Shown here piece by piece: positions 7,854-15,627 of a stretch of 64,000 nucleotides of DNA. Origin of the DNA: Stenotrophomonas sp. UBA7346 (GTDB taxonomy: Bacteria > Pseudomonadota > Gammaproteobacteria > Xanthomonadales > Xanthomonadaceae); the NCBI GenBank assembly GCA_002471015.1, contig DKPB01000038.1, positions 1 through 64,000 of the forward strand, given 5' to 3'. The notes beneath the pieces were generated by a model that had not been told where the DNA came from, did no database searches, and worked only from the letters and a program-made list of their open reading frames with translations. How positions within the stretch are numbered: position 1 is the first letter of the stretch; each line of letters opens with the position of its first letter. The position numbers were made by a program, and so were the translations under genes.

Positions 7854-9283
7854 GCGTCGCTGGGCAGGCAGTTGTCGGAGCTGCAGTCTAGCCGTGCAGG
7901 CCGCAGGCGCAACGCAACCACCACGCCGAGTGCGGCGAACAGTGCAGCGCCATATTGCGCATGAATCAATCCCTGCAGCGCCTGCGCGCTGTCCGCCGGT
8001 GCTGCTGCACGTGCCGCGTTGGCCAGCATCACCAGCAGTGCCAAGCCGAGGGCACCGCCGATCTGCTGCGCGGTCGCCGCCATGCCGGAAGCCACCCCCT
8101 GCTGCGCGGCAGGAACGCCTTGCCCGGCCACGATCCACATCGCCGTCCAGGTCATGCCCTGGCCCAGGCTGAGCAGCACGATGCCGGGCAACAACGGCCA
8201 GTAGCCGGAACCGTGCGGCAAGGCGGCAGCAACGCCCGCGATACCCAATGCCCCCGCCGCCAAGCCCCATGCCAGCACCTGCCGCGGCGACCGTGCTGCC
8301 AACATGCGCTCGGCGATGCGGATACCCAGCGTGCACACCAAGGTCGGCGGCAGGAACGCCATCCCCGCCTGCAACGGACTCCAGCCATAGCCGTCCTGGT
8401 AGTACAGCGCCAGAAAGTAGTACTGCACGCCGAAGCTGCTCATGAACAGCATTGTCAGTCCGATGGCTGCACGCAGCCCCGGTGTCCGCAGCAATCCGAA
8501 ATGCATCAACGGATCGGCACTGTGCTTCTCGATCAGGACAAACACTGCCAGCAACAGCACCGACAACCCCAGGCAGGCCAGCGTAGCGGGCGCCGCCCAA
8601 CCCCACTCGGGCCCCTGCACCAAGGTCGTCACCAGCAGACTGCCGCCAAAGGTCACGCTCAGGCAGCCCCACAGATCGAAGGAACGCCCGACAGCACGCG
8701 CGCCATCACGCGGCAGCCAATGCCCTGCCAGCCAGGCACAGCCGGCCGCCAACGGCACCAACACCCACAGCACCCAGGCCCAACCCAACAGTTGCGTCAG
8801 CACCCCGCCCAACAACGTCCCCAAGGCCAACCCACCCGCGCTGGCCATGCTCCAGATCGCCAGCGCACGATTGCGGACCGGGCCTTCGGCATACAGCGTG
8901 TTGATCAACGCCAGCGTCGCCGGAAACAATATCGCCGCACCCAGGCCCTGGGCAGCCCGCGCCGCGACCAGCACCCCGGCATTGGCGCTGAAGCCGCCAA
9001 CCAGCGACGCCAACGCAAATACAAGCATCCCCAGCCGATACATGCGACGGCGGCCCAGCAGGTCCGCCGCACGGCCACCCAGCAACAGGCAGCCGCCAAA
9101 GGCCACCGTGTAGCCGCTCACCACCCACTGCAACTGCTGGGCGTTGATCTGCAGTCGCAGGCCCATTTCATGCAGGGCGACAAAAATGATGGTGGCATCC
9201 ATCGCGATGATCAGCTGGGACATCGCCAGCAGCGCAAGAGCAAGCCGGGGCGTGGTCCGCGCCGGGGGGAAGGAAGTCGCCAT
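7850..9283 (-). CDS. MFS transporter, DHA2 (EmrB/QacA) drug exporter type
   Basis: About 477 residues with roughly 14 hydrophobic segments, as in the 14-helix DHA2 drug:H+ antiporters. Motif A appears as GGRAADLLGRRRMYRLGM between segments 2 and 3, and segment 1 carries MDATIIFVAL, the D-x-T-I-V signature of this group. The ATG at 9283 (MATSFPPARTTP) is chosen because hydrophobic family-like sequence follows at once; in-frame starts further up, such as 9310, would add only a basic leader. Divergent from a LysR regulator, a usual arrangement for regulated efflux pumps. Substrate unknown. Confidence 0.85.
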   Translation of the reverse strand: MATSFPPARTTPRLALALLAMSQLIIAMDATIIFVALHEMGLRLQINAQQLQWVVSGYTVAFGGCLLLGGRAADLLGRRRMYRLGMLVFALASLVGGFSANAGVLVAARAAQGLGAAILFPATLALINTLYAEGPVRNRALAIWSMASAGGLALGTLLGGVLTQLLGWAWVLWVLVPLAAGCAWLAGHWLPRDGARAVGRSFDLWGCLSVTFGGSLLVTTLVQGPEWGWAAPATLACLGLSVLLLAVFVLIEKHSADPLMHFGLLRTPGLRAAIGLTMLFMSSFGVQYYFLALYYQDGYGWSPLQAGMAFLPPTLVCTLGIRIAERMLAARSPRQVLAWGLAAGALGIAGVAAALPHGSGYWPLLPGIVLLSLGQGMTWTAMWIVAGQGVPAAQQGVASGMAATAQQIGGALGLALLVMLANAARAAAPADSAQALQGLIHAQYGAALFAALGVVVALRLRPARLDCSSDNCLPSDA

Positions 9284-9314
9284 AGGGAAGATCCAGAAAC
9301 GTGGGCGCATAGTC

Positions 9315-9359
9315 TTATTGATGACATAACGCAGATAAATCAGGATACGCACATATCTG
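9315..9359. promoter_or_regulatory. Candidate LysR-type operator between exporter and regulator
   Basis: Within the 94-base divergent gap are two inverted repeats. TTAT-N7-ATAA at 9315-9329 fits the T-N11-A form of LysR-type boxes. CAGATA-N16-TATCTG spans 9332-9359. The gap is AT-rich compared with its flanks. Assignment to the adjacent LysR protein is inference from position. Confidence 0.5.
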
Positions 9360-9377
9360 TAATGCGAATTTACATAA

Positions 9378-10274
9378 ATGGATGCCATGGACCTCAACGC
9401 AGTGCGCATGCTGGTGCAGGTGGCCGAAGCCCGCAGCTTCACGGTCGCGGCAGGGCAGCTTGGGCTGAGCCAGTCCGGCCTGTCGCGGGCGATCAGCCGA
9501 CTGGAACAGGAACTGGGCGTGCGATTGCTCCACCGCAATACCCGCAACGTCAGCCTGACCGCGGACGGGCGTCAGTTCGTGGAGCACTGCCAGCCCCTGT
9601 TGTGCGGGCTTGAGGACGCACAACGCCAGCTCGGTGACCGCCCTTGCGTACCATCGGGCGTACTCAAGCTGACCGCTCCCTCGATGTTCGGGCGCAAGGT
9701 GCTGTTGCCTTTGACCGGCCGGTTGATTGCCGACCATCCGCAGCTGCAGTTCGAGCTGGTGCTCAATGACCGCCTGGTCGATCTGGCTGAAGAAGGCTTT
9801 GACGCTGCGCTGCGCACCGGCCCGATCAGCGATGTGCGGATGGTCGCACGCCCCTTGCGCCCGCTGCGCTGGGTGACCGTGGCATCACCGGATTACCTTG
9901 CGTGCCACGGTCCTCCCGAATCGGTGACGGCATTGCAGGAACACACCTGCCTGGCCGTGCGCAACCTGCGCAGCGGGCGCCTGGTCGACTGGCAGTTCAA
10001 GGATCTGGATGGGCGGATGCATGACTTCAGCCCCCCGGCACGAATAGTGTTCGACAGCGGTGATCCGCTGGTGGAAGCCGCACTTGCGGGCATTGGAATC
10101 GTGCAGGTGATGGACTTCGCCGTTGCCGACGCTCTCGCCGATGGGCGCTTGCAGCGCGTGCTGCAGGCGCATGAGGGGCGTAGCCGCGCGCTGTCACTGG
10201 TATATCCGCCTTCGCGCCAGGCCTCCCCCAAGCTCAGGGTCCTGGCCGACGCCCTGCTGGCTGGCGAGTGGTAA
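9378..10274 (+). CDS. LysR family transcriptional regulator
   Basis: 298 residues with an N-terminal winged helix-turn-helix (MDLNAVRMLVQVAEARSFTV; LGLSQSGLSRAISRLEQELG) and a C-terminal substrate-binding-like effector domain from about residue 90. ATGs at 9378 and 9387 are both possible; the second gives the standard family start MDLNAV. It resembles the AaeR/DmlR-like group of LysR proteins. Probably controls the divergent MFS exporter and itself through the palindromes in the shared promoter region. Confidence 0.85.
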   Translation: MDAMDLNAVRMLVQVAEARSFTVAAGQLGLSQSGLSRAISRLEQELGVRLLHRNTRNVSLTADGRQFVEHCQPLLCGLEDAQRQLGDRPCVPSGVLKLTAPSMFGRKVLLPLTGRLIADHPQLQFELVLNDRLVDLAEEGFDAALRTGPISDVRMVARPLRPLRWVTVASPDYLACHGPPESVTALQEHTCLAVRNLRSGRLVDWQFKDLDGRMHDFSPPARIVFDSGDPLVEAALAGIGIVQVMDFAVADALADGRLQRVLQAHEGRSRALSLVYPPSRQASPKLRVLADALLAGEW

Positions 10275-10390
10275 CACACGGCATGCCCCCTCGCCGGGCG
10301 ACGACCAGCACCAGGGTGTGGTGATGTTCCGCGGCGCACCGGCATTGCCATCCCCCCGGCCAATCGGCTCTCGAGCCCCACCACGCGCAA

Positions 10391-10457
10391 CCTGCAGATC
10401 CAAAGCAAAAAACCCCCTCCCCAGCCCTCCCCTTGCCTGCGGCAAAGGGAGGGAGCG
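10391..10457. repeat. Solitary half unit of the CCCCTCCCC/GGGAGGG repeat
   Basis: The segment CCCTCCCCAGCCCTCCCCTT, followed by GCCTGCGGCAAAGGGAGGG, is the same block that ends each unit of the tandem array at 10614-11122, but without the SMAG half. The rest of 10275-10613 shows no gene; it holds this block and the DnaA-box-like sites. Confidence 0.7.
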
Positions 10458-10458
10458 G

Positions 10459-10504
10459 TTGTCCACACAGGCTGTGCCCTTAGGGTTACACAAGCTGTGG
10501 ATAA
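10459..10504. other. Two DnaA-box-like sites in inverted orientation
   Basis: TTGTCCACA at 10459-10467 is one mismatch from the TTATCCACA DnaA box, and TGTGGATAA at 10496-10504 is a perfect box on the other strand. The spacing is 28 bases. No dnaA, dnaN or AT-rich unwinding cluster is present, so this is not an obvious origin; it could be a titration site or chance. Confidence 0.4.
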
Positions 10505-10613
10505 GCCTGCGCAACCCTTATGCTGCAAGCCTTCACCGGCACTGGTCATTTTTTAACCAATCCACCCAACCACCGCGCGGAGGTGCTTGTCAGCGCTGAC
10601 AAGAACAGACCCG

Positions 10614-11122
10614 GTACTGCCGAGCCCTGCTCGGCAGGGGCCTGCCCAGCAATCCAATCGGGCTAAATCACCGCTGGATCTGCAGCGCAAAGCACCCCTC
10701 CCCAGCCCTCCCCTTGCCTGCGGCAAAGGGCGGGGGCGCAGGTGTAGTGCCGAGCCATGCTCGGCAGGGGCTTGCCCAGCAATCCAATCGCGCTAAATCA
10801 CCGCTGGACCAACAGCGCAAAGCACCCCTCCCCAGCCCTCCCCTTGCCTGCGACAAAGGGAGGAGCGCAGGTGTAGTGCCGAGCCATGCTCGGCAGGGCT
10901 TGCCCAGCAATCCAATCAGGCTAAATCACCGCTGGACCAACGGCGCAAAGCACCCCTCCCCAGCCCTCCCCTTGCCTGCGGCAAAGGGCGGGGCGCAGGT
11001 GTAGTGCCGAGCCATGCTCGGCAGGGCCTGCCCAGCAATCCAATCGCGCTAAATCACCGCTGGACCAACAGCGCAAAGCACCCCTCCCCAACCCTCCCCT
11101 TGCCTGCGGCAAAGGGAGGGGG
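10614..11122. repeat. Four-copy tandem array of ~129-base compound units
   Basis: Units start at GTA(G/C)TGCCGAGC at 10614, 10744, 10873 and 11001, giving periods of 130, 129 and 128 bases. Each unit has a SMAG palindrome, a spacer with CAGCAATCCAATC and CTAAATCACCGCTGGA, and a CCCCTCCCC...GGCAAAGGG block capable of a hairpin. Copies differ by point changes and 1-2 base indels. The array sits upstream of nothing obvious: it lies between the 3' end of the LysR gene and the 3' end of the leftward iminopeptidase gene, so it is downstream of both. Confidence 0.85.
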
Positions 11123-11137
11123 GCCAATCCCGGGCTA

Positions 11138-12079
11138 TCAGGCGAAGCTGTCGGTCGCGCGCACCAGCGCGTCCACATTCTCGGCTTCAAATGCCGAGTG
11201 GCCGGATGCCGGGGTGATCTGCAGCTGCGCCTTCGGCCAGACCTTGTGCAGATCCCAGGCGTTGGCCAGCGGGCACACCACGTCATAACGGCCGTGCACG
11301 ATCACGCCGGGGATATGGGCGATCTTGTGCGCGTCACGCAGCAACTGGTCTTCCACTTCGAAGAAGCCACCGTTGACGAAGTAGTGGTTCTCGATGCGGG
11401 CGAAGGCCAGCGCGAACTGCGGGTCTTCGTGGCTGTTGATGAAGTCGTCATCCACGTGCAGGAAGCTGGTGGCGCCTTCCCACACGCTCCAGGCACGCGC
11501 GGCGTCCAGCCGCGTGGTCTCGTCGTCGCTGGTCAGGCGGCGGTGGAAGGCCGAGATCAGGTCATGCCGCTCAACCAACGGAATCGGCTTGAGGTAGTGC
11601 TCCCATGCATCCGGGAACAGGCGGTTGGCGCCTTCCTGGTAGAACCACTCCAGCTCCCAGCGGCGCAGCATGAAGATGCCGCGCAGCACCAGCTCGGTGA
11701 CACGCTGCGGGTGGGTCTCGGCATAAGCCAACGCCAGGGTGGAACCCCAGCTGCCACCAAAGACCTGCCACTGCGCCACGCCAAGCTTTTCGCGCAGCTT
11801 CTCGATGTCGGCGACCAGATCCCAGGTGGTGTTGTCCACCAGATCAGCATGCGGGGTGGAACGGCCCGAACCGCGCTGGTCGAACAGGATGATGCGGTAC
11901 TTGGCCGGGTCGTGGAACTGCCGCATCTTGTCGCTGCAGCCGCCACCGGGGCCACCGTGCAGCATCACCACCGGCTTGCCGTCGGGGTTGCCGCATTGTT
12001 CAAAGTACAGCGTGTGGCGGTCGTCGACCTTGAGCGTGCCGGTTTCGTAGGGCTCGATGGCGGGATAGAGCGTGCGCAT
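11138..12079 (-). CDS. pip: Prolyl aminopeptidase (proline iminopeptidase)
   Basis: 313 residues, the standard length of alpha/beta-hydrolase proline iminopeptidases that release N-terminal proline from peptides in the cytoplasm. Visible features: oxyanion HGGPGGG near residue 42, nucleophile elbow GGSWGS near 110, catalytic-type Asp in VIVHGRYDVVCP and His in PASGHSAF near the C terminus. The family signature DQRGSGRSTPH is intact. No signal peptide. Stands alone; its transcript ends near the tandem repeat array. Confidence 0.95.
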   Translation of the reverse strand: MRTLYPAIEPYETGTLKVDDRHTLYFEQCGNPDGKPVVMLHGGPGGGCSDKMRQFHDPAKYRIILFDQRGSGRSTPHADLVDNTTWDLVADIEKLREKLGVAQWQVFGGSWGSTLALAYAETHPQRVTELVLRGIFMLRRWELEWFYQEGANRLFPDAWEHYLKPIPLVERHDLISAFHRRLTSDDETTRLDAARAWSVWEGATSFLHVDDDFINSHEDPQFALAFARIENHYFVNGGFFEVEDQLLRDAHKIAHIPGVIVHGRYDVVCPLANAWDLHKVWPKAQLQITPASGHSAFEAENVDALVRATDSFA

Positions 12080-12154
12080 GGCAGCCTCGCTGGGAACAGG
12101 CCGCGTAGTTTAACGCAGCCCTGTGTTGCTACCCGTCAGCACGGCTGGTGGCGC

Positions 12155-13414
12155 TCAGGGCGTGCGGTAGTCGGACGGGGTGATGCCCGGCTGCAGCCAC
12201 ATGCCGTCGAAGCGTTGCCGCGCCTCGGGCAAGCCCAGGCCATCGGCGTAATCCATGCTCCACAGCCGGTTGCCGGCGTCCTCCTCGCCGGGCACGCGGC
12301 CGGCATGCAGGTCCACGAACACCGGGCCATGTGCGGTCAGGCGCGCTTCCAGCTGCTGCGGCGTGGCCACCACCTGCCGTGCGTGCTGGTCGATGTAATC
12401 GCGGTAGCGGCCTTGGGCACCGGCGAAATGCAGCACATAGGTCTGTGCCTGCAGCACCGCCGGCAGCGCGCGGGTCACATTGTCGACCGGCGGGAAGCCA
12501 CGCGGATGACCGTCGCGGTAGCCGCCCAGCTTGTTCAGGTGCGCGTAGTGGCCCCAGACAACCGCCTTGCGGCCGGGATAGGCCTGTTCCAGCAACCAGC
12601 GCAGATTGTCGGCCATCACCGGATCGTGTTCGTCGAACGGCCGCAGCTGCCAGCTCACCTCGGCCATGCGCTGCAGGCTGGCATTGATGCGCCGCCAGAA
12701 GCCGTCGCTGTCGAACACATCCTCGCCGTGTTCCTCATCGGCAGCGGGCAGCAGGCCGGGCAGCCATTGCGCGTCCGCCAGGAACTGCTGGCGGGTGGCC
12801 GCATCCGCTGGCGCCAGCTCGCCGTCAAGCAGGCGCTGCAGCTGCTGCAGATAACCCTGCACACGGGCCTGCTGGCGCGCATCCAGTGGCTGCCGTGCCA
12901 GCCGCGCGCGCAGTTGCGGCACCAGCTGCGTGCGCGACAGCGCGCCACTCAGGCGGCCGTCGAAACCGGCCAGCTGCATCGCGGCCGGCGCATCGCGCTG
13001 CGCGTCCAGGTAGTCGTACAACGGCCACAGCTCGGCGCTGTTGGCATACATGTAGAAGATGTTGCCCGGCGCATTGGTCCGCAGCGGCCGGCGTGACTGC
13101 CACAGCCGGGTGACATCGAACAGGCCGCTTTCCAGCACCAGCAGGTCGAAGCCCTTGCGCTCATGCAGGTAGCGCACGGTGCGCACCTTGCTCTGGTAGA
13201 TATTGCCTTCGCCATGGGTCAGTTCGTCCAGCATGACGATGCGCTTGTCGCCGATTGCCGCGCCCAGCGGTGCCAGATCAGCGTAATCGTCGTGCGTCGG
13301 CGTGGTATCCCGCAAAGGATGCAACGGCGCTTGCGGGTTGGCAGACCAGGCCGGCAAACAGGTCAATGATGCGAGCAGCAGGGCAGCCGCGGCGGACGTG
13401 CGGATCATCGGCAT
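12155..13414 (-). CDS. Erythromycin esterase-fold family protein, exported
   Basis: 419 residues beginning with a clear Sec signal (MIRTSAAAALLLASLTCLPA, cleavage after AWSA). Two motifs place it in the EreA/EreB-like superfamily: DELTHGEGNIYQSK (compare GExTHG of EreA) and AVVWGHYAHLNK (compare WAHNAHV). These carry the catalytic His and acidic residues. Family members include macrolide esterases and many proteins of unknown activity such as succinoglycan-linked ones. Periplasmic targeting and wide divergence mean macrolide resistance should not be assumed. Confidence 0.8.
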   Translation of the reverse strand: MPMIRTSAAAALLLASLTCLPAWSANPQAPLHPLRDTTPTHDDYADLAPLGAAIGDKRIVMLDELTHGEGNIYQSKVRTVRYLHERKGFDLLVLESGLFDVTRLWQSRRPLRTNAPGNIFYMYANSAELWPLYDYLDAQRDAPAAMQLAGFDGRLSGALSRTQLVPQLRARLARQPLDARQQARVQGYLQQLQRLLDGELAPADAATRQQFLADAQWLPGLLPAADEEHGEDVFDSDGFWRRINASLQRMAEVSWQLRPFDEHDPVMADNLRWLLEQAYPGRKAVVWGHYAHLNKLGGYRDGHPRGFPPVDNVTRALPAVLQAQTYVLHFAGAQGRYRDYIDQHARQVVATPQQLEARLTAHGPVFVDLHAGRVPGEEDAGNRLWSMDYADGLGLPEARQRFDGMWLQPGITPSDYRTP

Positions 13415-13524
13415 CTCCGGTATGGATGCCTCGATGGTACGAAAGGATCAGACCACCGTCGTGCGCCAAAATCTGACCGGCCTGCTGCGCGGCTGTGTCC
13501 GTTTCTGACCTGGATATCCGCAAG

Positions 13525-13659
13525 CCGTCATTCCCGCGCAGGCAGGAATCGCCATGACGCCGGGATCTTGATGGCTGCGCTGTGTCGGGCCGAAGCTGAG
13601 ACCGCAGCAGGAGCCGAAACCAACGCAGGAACAATTCCCGCCTGCGCGGGAATGACAAG
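13525..13659. repeat. MITE-like element with terminal inverted repeats
   Basis: Arms CCGTCATTCCCGCGCAGGCA (from 13525) and ATTCCCGCCTGCGCGGGAAT (from 13634) are inverted relative to each other and about 85 bases apart; each is also internally palindromic. This CATTCCCGC...GCGGGAATG type is common in intergenic DNA of many proteobacteria, including xanthomonads. It lies between the 3' end of prmC and the 5' end of the esterase-fold gene, so it may affect the promoter of the latter. Confidence 0.7.
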
Positions 13660-13676
13660 CCAGGAACTTCTGCAAC

Positions 13677-13696
13677 GACAGCGACAGCGACAGCGA
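13677..13696. repeat. Short CGACAG hexamer repeat
   Basis: About three tandem copies of CGACAG just before the prmC 3' end. It is too short to be more than a minor slippage tract. Confidence 0.5.
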
Positions 13697-13725
13697 AAAC
13701 TATGCCGCGCCAAACGCGTCCCACC

Positions 13726-14568
13726 TCATCCCGGCCAACGCCCCAGGGTGACGCGGTCGCGCTGCTCCAGATCCTGCACCGTCTGCGTCTGGTCGAACCC
13801 GGCCTGCACCAGCAGCGCGCGTATCGCCTCGCCCTGGTCCCAGCCGTGTTCCAGCAACAGCCAGCCACCCGCCACCAGGTGTTCGTGCGCGCCGCCGATG
13901 ATCTCGCGGATCGCATCCAGGCCATCGGCGCCGGAAGCCAGTGCCGGTGGCGGCTCGAACCGCAGATCGCCTTGGGCCAGGTGCGGATCGCCCGCCGCGA
14001 TATACGGCGGGTTGCTGACGATCATGTCGAAACGGTCCGCGCCCAACGCCGCATACCAGTGCCCGCGGCGGAACCAGACGTTGTCCAGGCCATGCGCCTG
14101 CGCGTTCTTCACCGCCACCGCCAGCGCCGGGCCCAGCAGATCGGTGGCCATCACCGTGGCCAGCGGCCGCTCACTGGCAATGGACAGCGCGATCGCGCCA
14201 CTGCCGGTGCCCATGTCGGCCACCCGCACCATGTCGTCGGCCGGCAACCGCGCCAGCGCCTGCTCCACCAGCAGCTCGGTTTCCGGGCGCGGGATCAGGG
14301 TGGCGGCATTGACCTGCAGATCCAGCGTCCAGAACCCACGGCGGCCCAGCAGGTAGGCCAGCGGGTGGCCCTCGGCGCGGCGCGTCAGCAGCCGCTCGAA
14401 GCGCTGCCGGCTGTCTTCGTCCACCGTGTCGGTGGCATGGGCGAACAACCAGGCCCGTTCCACGCCCAGCACATGGATCAGCAACTGCTCGGCCTCATGG
14501 CGGGCATCGTCGCCCGGCAGGCGCACAGCGGCCTCCCGCAACAGCTCGGCAACCTTCAGCGTGGACAC
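13726..14568 (-). CDS. prmC: Peptide chain release factor N5-glutamine methyltransferase
   Basis: 280 residues. PrmC (HemK) methylates the Gln of the GGQ motif in release factors RF1 and RF2. Visible: S-adenosylmethionine motif VADMGTGSGAIALSIA near residue 115 and the diagnostic glutamine-binding motif SNPPYIA near 185. The N-terminal helical domain that recognises the release factor is complete. Divergent from ahpC, with a 301-base gap carrying the OxyR site. Confidence 0.95.
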   Translation of the reverse strand: MSTLKVAELLREAAVRLPGDDARHEAEQLLIHVLGVERAWLFAHATDTVDEDSRQRFERLLTRRAEGHPLAYLLGRRGFWTLDLQVNAATLIPRPETELLVEQALARLPADDMVRVADMGTGSGAIALSIASERPLATVMATDLLGPALAVAVKNAQAHGLDNVWFRRGHWYAALGADRFDMIVSNPPYIAAGDPHLAQGDLRFEPPPALASGADGLDAIREIIGGAHEHLVAGGWLLLEHGWDQGEAIRALLVQAGFDQTQTVQDLEQRDRVTLGRWPG

Positions 14569-14758
14569 TTCACTACCTCTTCGCGGCGTATTTCCAGGAC
14601 GGCGAGGATAGTCAGCCCGCCTCGTCCTGCCTACCGCCGACGTCTGTTACCGGCATTGGCCCTGCCTATTCCAATCCGTTCAGCTTTGCCGGAAGCGGCT
14701 TGGAAACCCGGCAAAACCCCCAATATCAAGGCTTGCAGCAGGTTCACGGGCGGGATCG

Positions 14759-14821
14759 ATAGTCAAAACCTATTGATACGATGCATCCAATTCATTTGTT
14801 TTATTAGGCACTGCCTATTAG
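14759..14821 (+). promoter_or_regulatory. OxyR operator and ahpC promoter region
   Basis: ATAGTCAAAACCTAT at 14759-14773 matches the OxyR half-site pair ATAG-n-T-nnn-A-n-CTAT except for one base. After a seven-base spacer, ATGCATCCAATTCAT at 14781-14795 matches more weakly, giving the tetrameric layout OxyR uses. A -10-like TATTAG at 14816-14821 follows, and TAGGCA-C-TGCCTA (14805-14817) is a small palindrome over it. The remainder of 14569-14869 shows no gene. Confidence 0.75.
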
Positions 14822-14869
14822 TCTCTCCCTCAACGCTTTCCACCCACCCCTTCCACAAGAGGAAAAACG

Positions 14870-15430
14870 ATGTCCGTCATCAATACCGAAATCCTGCCGT
14901 TCGAGGCCGATGCTTATAAGAACGGCCAGTTCGTCAAGGTCAGCGACGCCGACCTGAAGGGCAAGTGGTCCGTGGTTGTGTTCTACCCGGCCGATTTCAC
15001 CTTCGTCTGCCCGACCGAGCTGGAAGACCTGGCCGAGCATTACGACGAATTCCAGAAGCTGGGCGTCGAGGTGTACTCGGTTTCCACCGACACCCACTTC
15101 TCGCACAAGGCATGGCACGACACCTCGGCCGCCATCGGCAAGATCAAGTACACCATGATCGGCGACCCGACCCACCAGATCTCGAAGAACTTCGACGTTC
15201 TGCGTCCGGCCGGCCTGGCTGACCGTGGCACCTTCATCATCGACCCGCAGGGCGTGATCCAGTCGGTGGAAATCACCGCTGAAGGCATCGGCCGCGAAGC
15301 CGCCGATACCCTGCGCAAGGTCAAGGCTGCCCAGTACGTCTCCAGCCACCCGGGCGAAGTGTGCCCGGCCAAGTGGAAGGAAGGCGAAAAGACCCTGGCA
15401 CCGTCGCTGGACCTGGTCGGCAAGATCTAA
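14870..15430 (+). CDS. ahpC: Alkyl hydroperoxide reductase subunit C (typical 2-Cys peroxiredoxin)
   Basis: 186 residues, nearly identical in length to E. coli AhpC (187). It reduces hydrogen peroxide, organic peroxides and peroxynitrite in the cytoplasm. Peroxidatic Cys in FTFVCPTE (about residue 46) and resolving Cys in GEVCPAKW (about 164). The AGGAAAAACG ribosome site precedes the ATG. First gene of ahpC-ahpF-oxyR, preceded by a strong OxyR site. Confidence 0.97.
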   Translation: MSVINTEILPFEADAYKNGQFVKVSDADLKGKWSVVVFYPADFTFVCPTELEDLAEHYDEFQKLGVEVYSVSTDTHFSHKAWHDTSAAIGKIKYTMIGDPTHQISKNFDVLRPAGLADRGTFIIDPQGVIQSVEITAEGIGREAADTLRKVKAAQYVSSHPGEVCPAKWKEGEKTLAPSLDLVGKI

Positions 15431-15443
15431 GCCGTCCCTCGCT

Positions 15444-15543
15444 CCCACCCCGCCCCGCGGCGGGCGTGGGGGTGAACCGCAGCGTGTTTGACGCCAGCCA
15501 GCACGGCGCCAGCAAGCCGAGCAAGCAGGCTGCGGTTCACCCC
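15444..15543 (+). promoter_or_regulatory. Two stem-loops in the ahpC-ahpF gap
   Basis: The 197-base gap holds a GC-rich hairpin at 15444-15470 (CCCACCCCGCC pairing with GGCGGGCGTGGG, one bulge) and then a perfect 15-base inverted repeat, GGGGTGAACCGCAGC (15469-15483) and GCTGCGGTTCACCCC (15529-15543), with 45 bases between. No U-tract follows either, so partial termination or protection of the ahpC 3' end is likelier than full termination. Confidence 0.6.
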
Positions 15544-15627
15544 TACATTCCCAGGCGACCTGCCCCCACGCAGCGACGTCAATGCCGCTGTATTGCCCAA
15601 CGTTTTGCCTTGATTAGGAGATTGTCC

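Noticed and set aside
10459..10504. Chromosomal replication origin
   Set aside because: Only two DnaA-box-like sites, no AT-rich unwinding region and no dnaA/dnaN/gyrB neighbours; kept only as a weak site.
10614..11122. Possible CRISPR array
   Set aside because: Units are ~129 bases and nearly identical along their whole length, with no short repeat/unique spacer alternation and no cas genes.
12155..13414. Macrolide resistance gene call
   Set aside because: Fold membership alone does not show macrolide hydrolysis; the protein is exported and distant from EreA/EreB.
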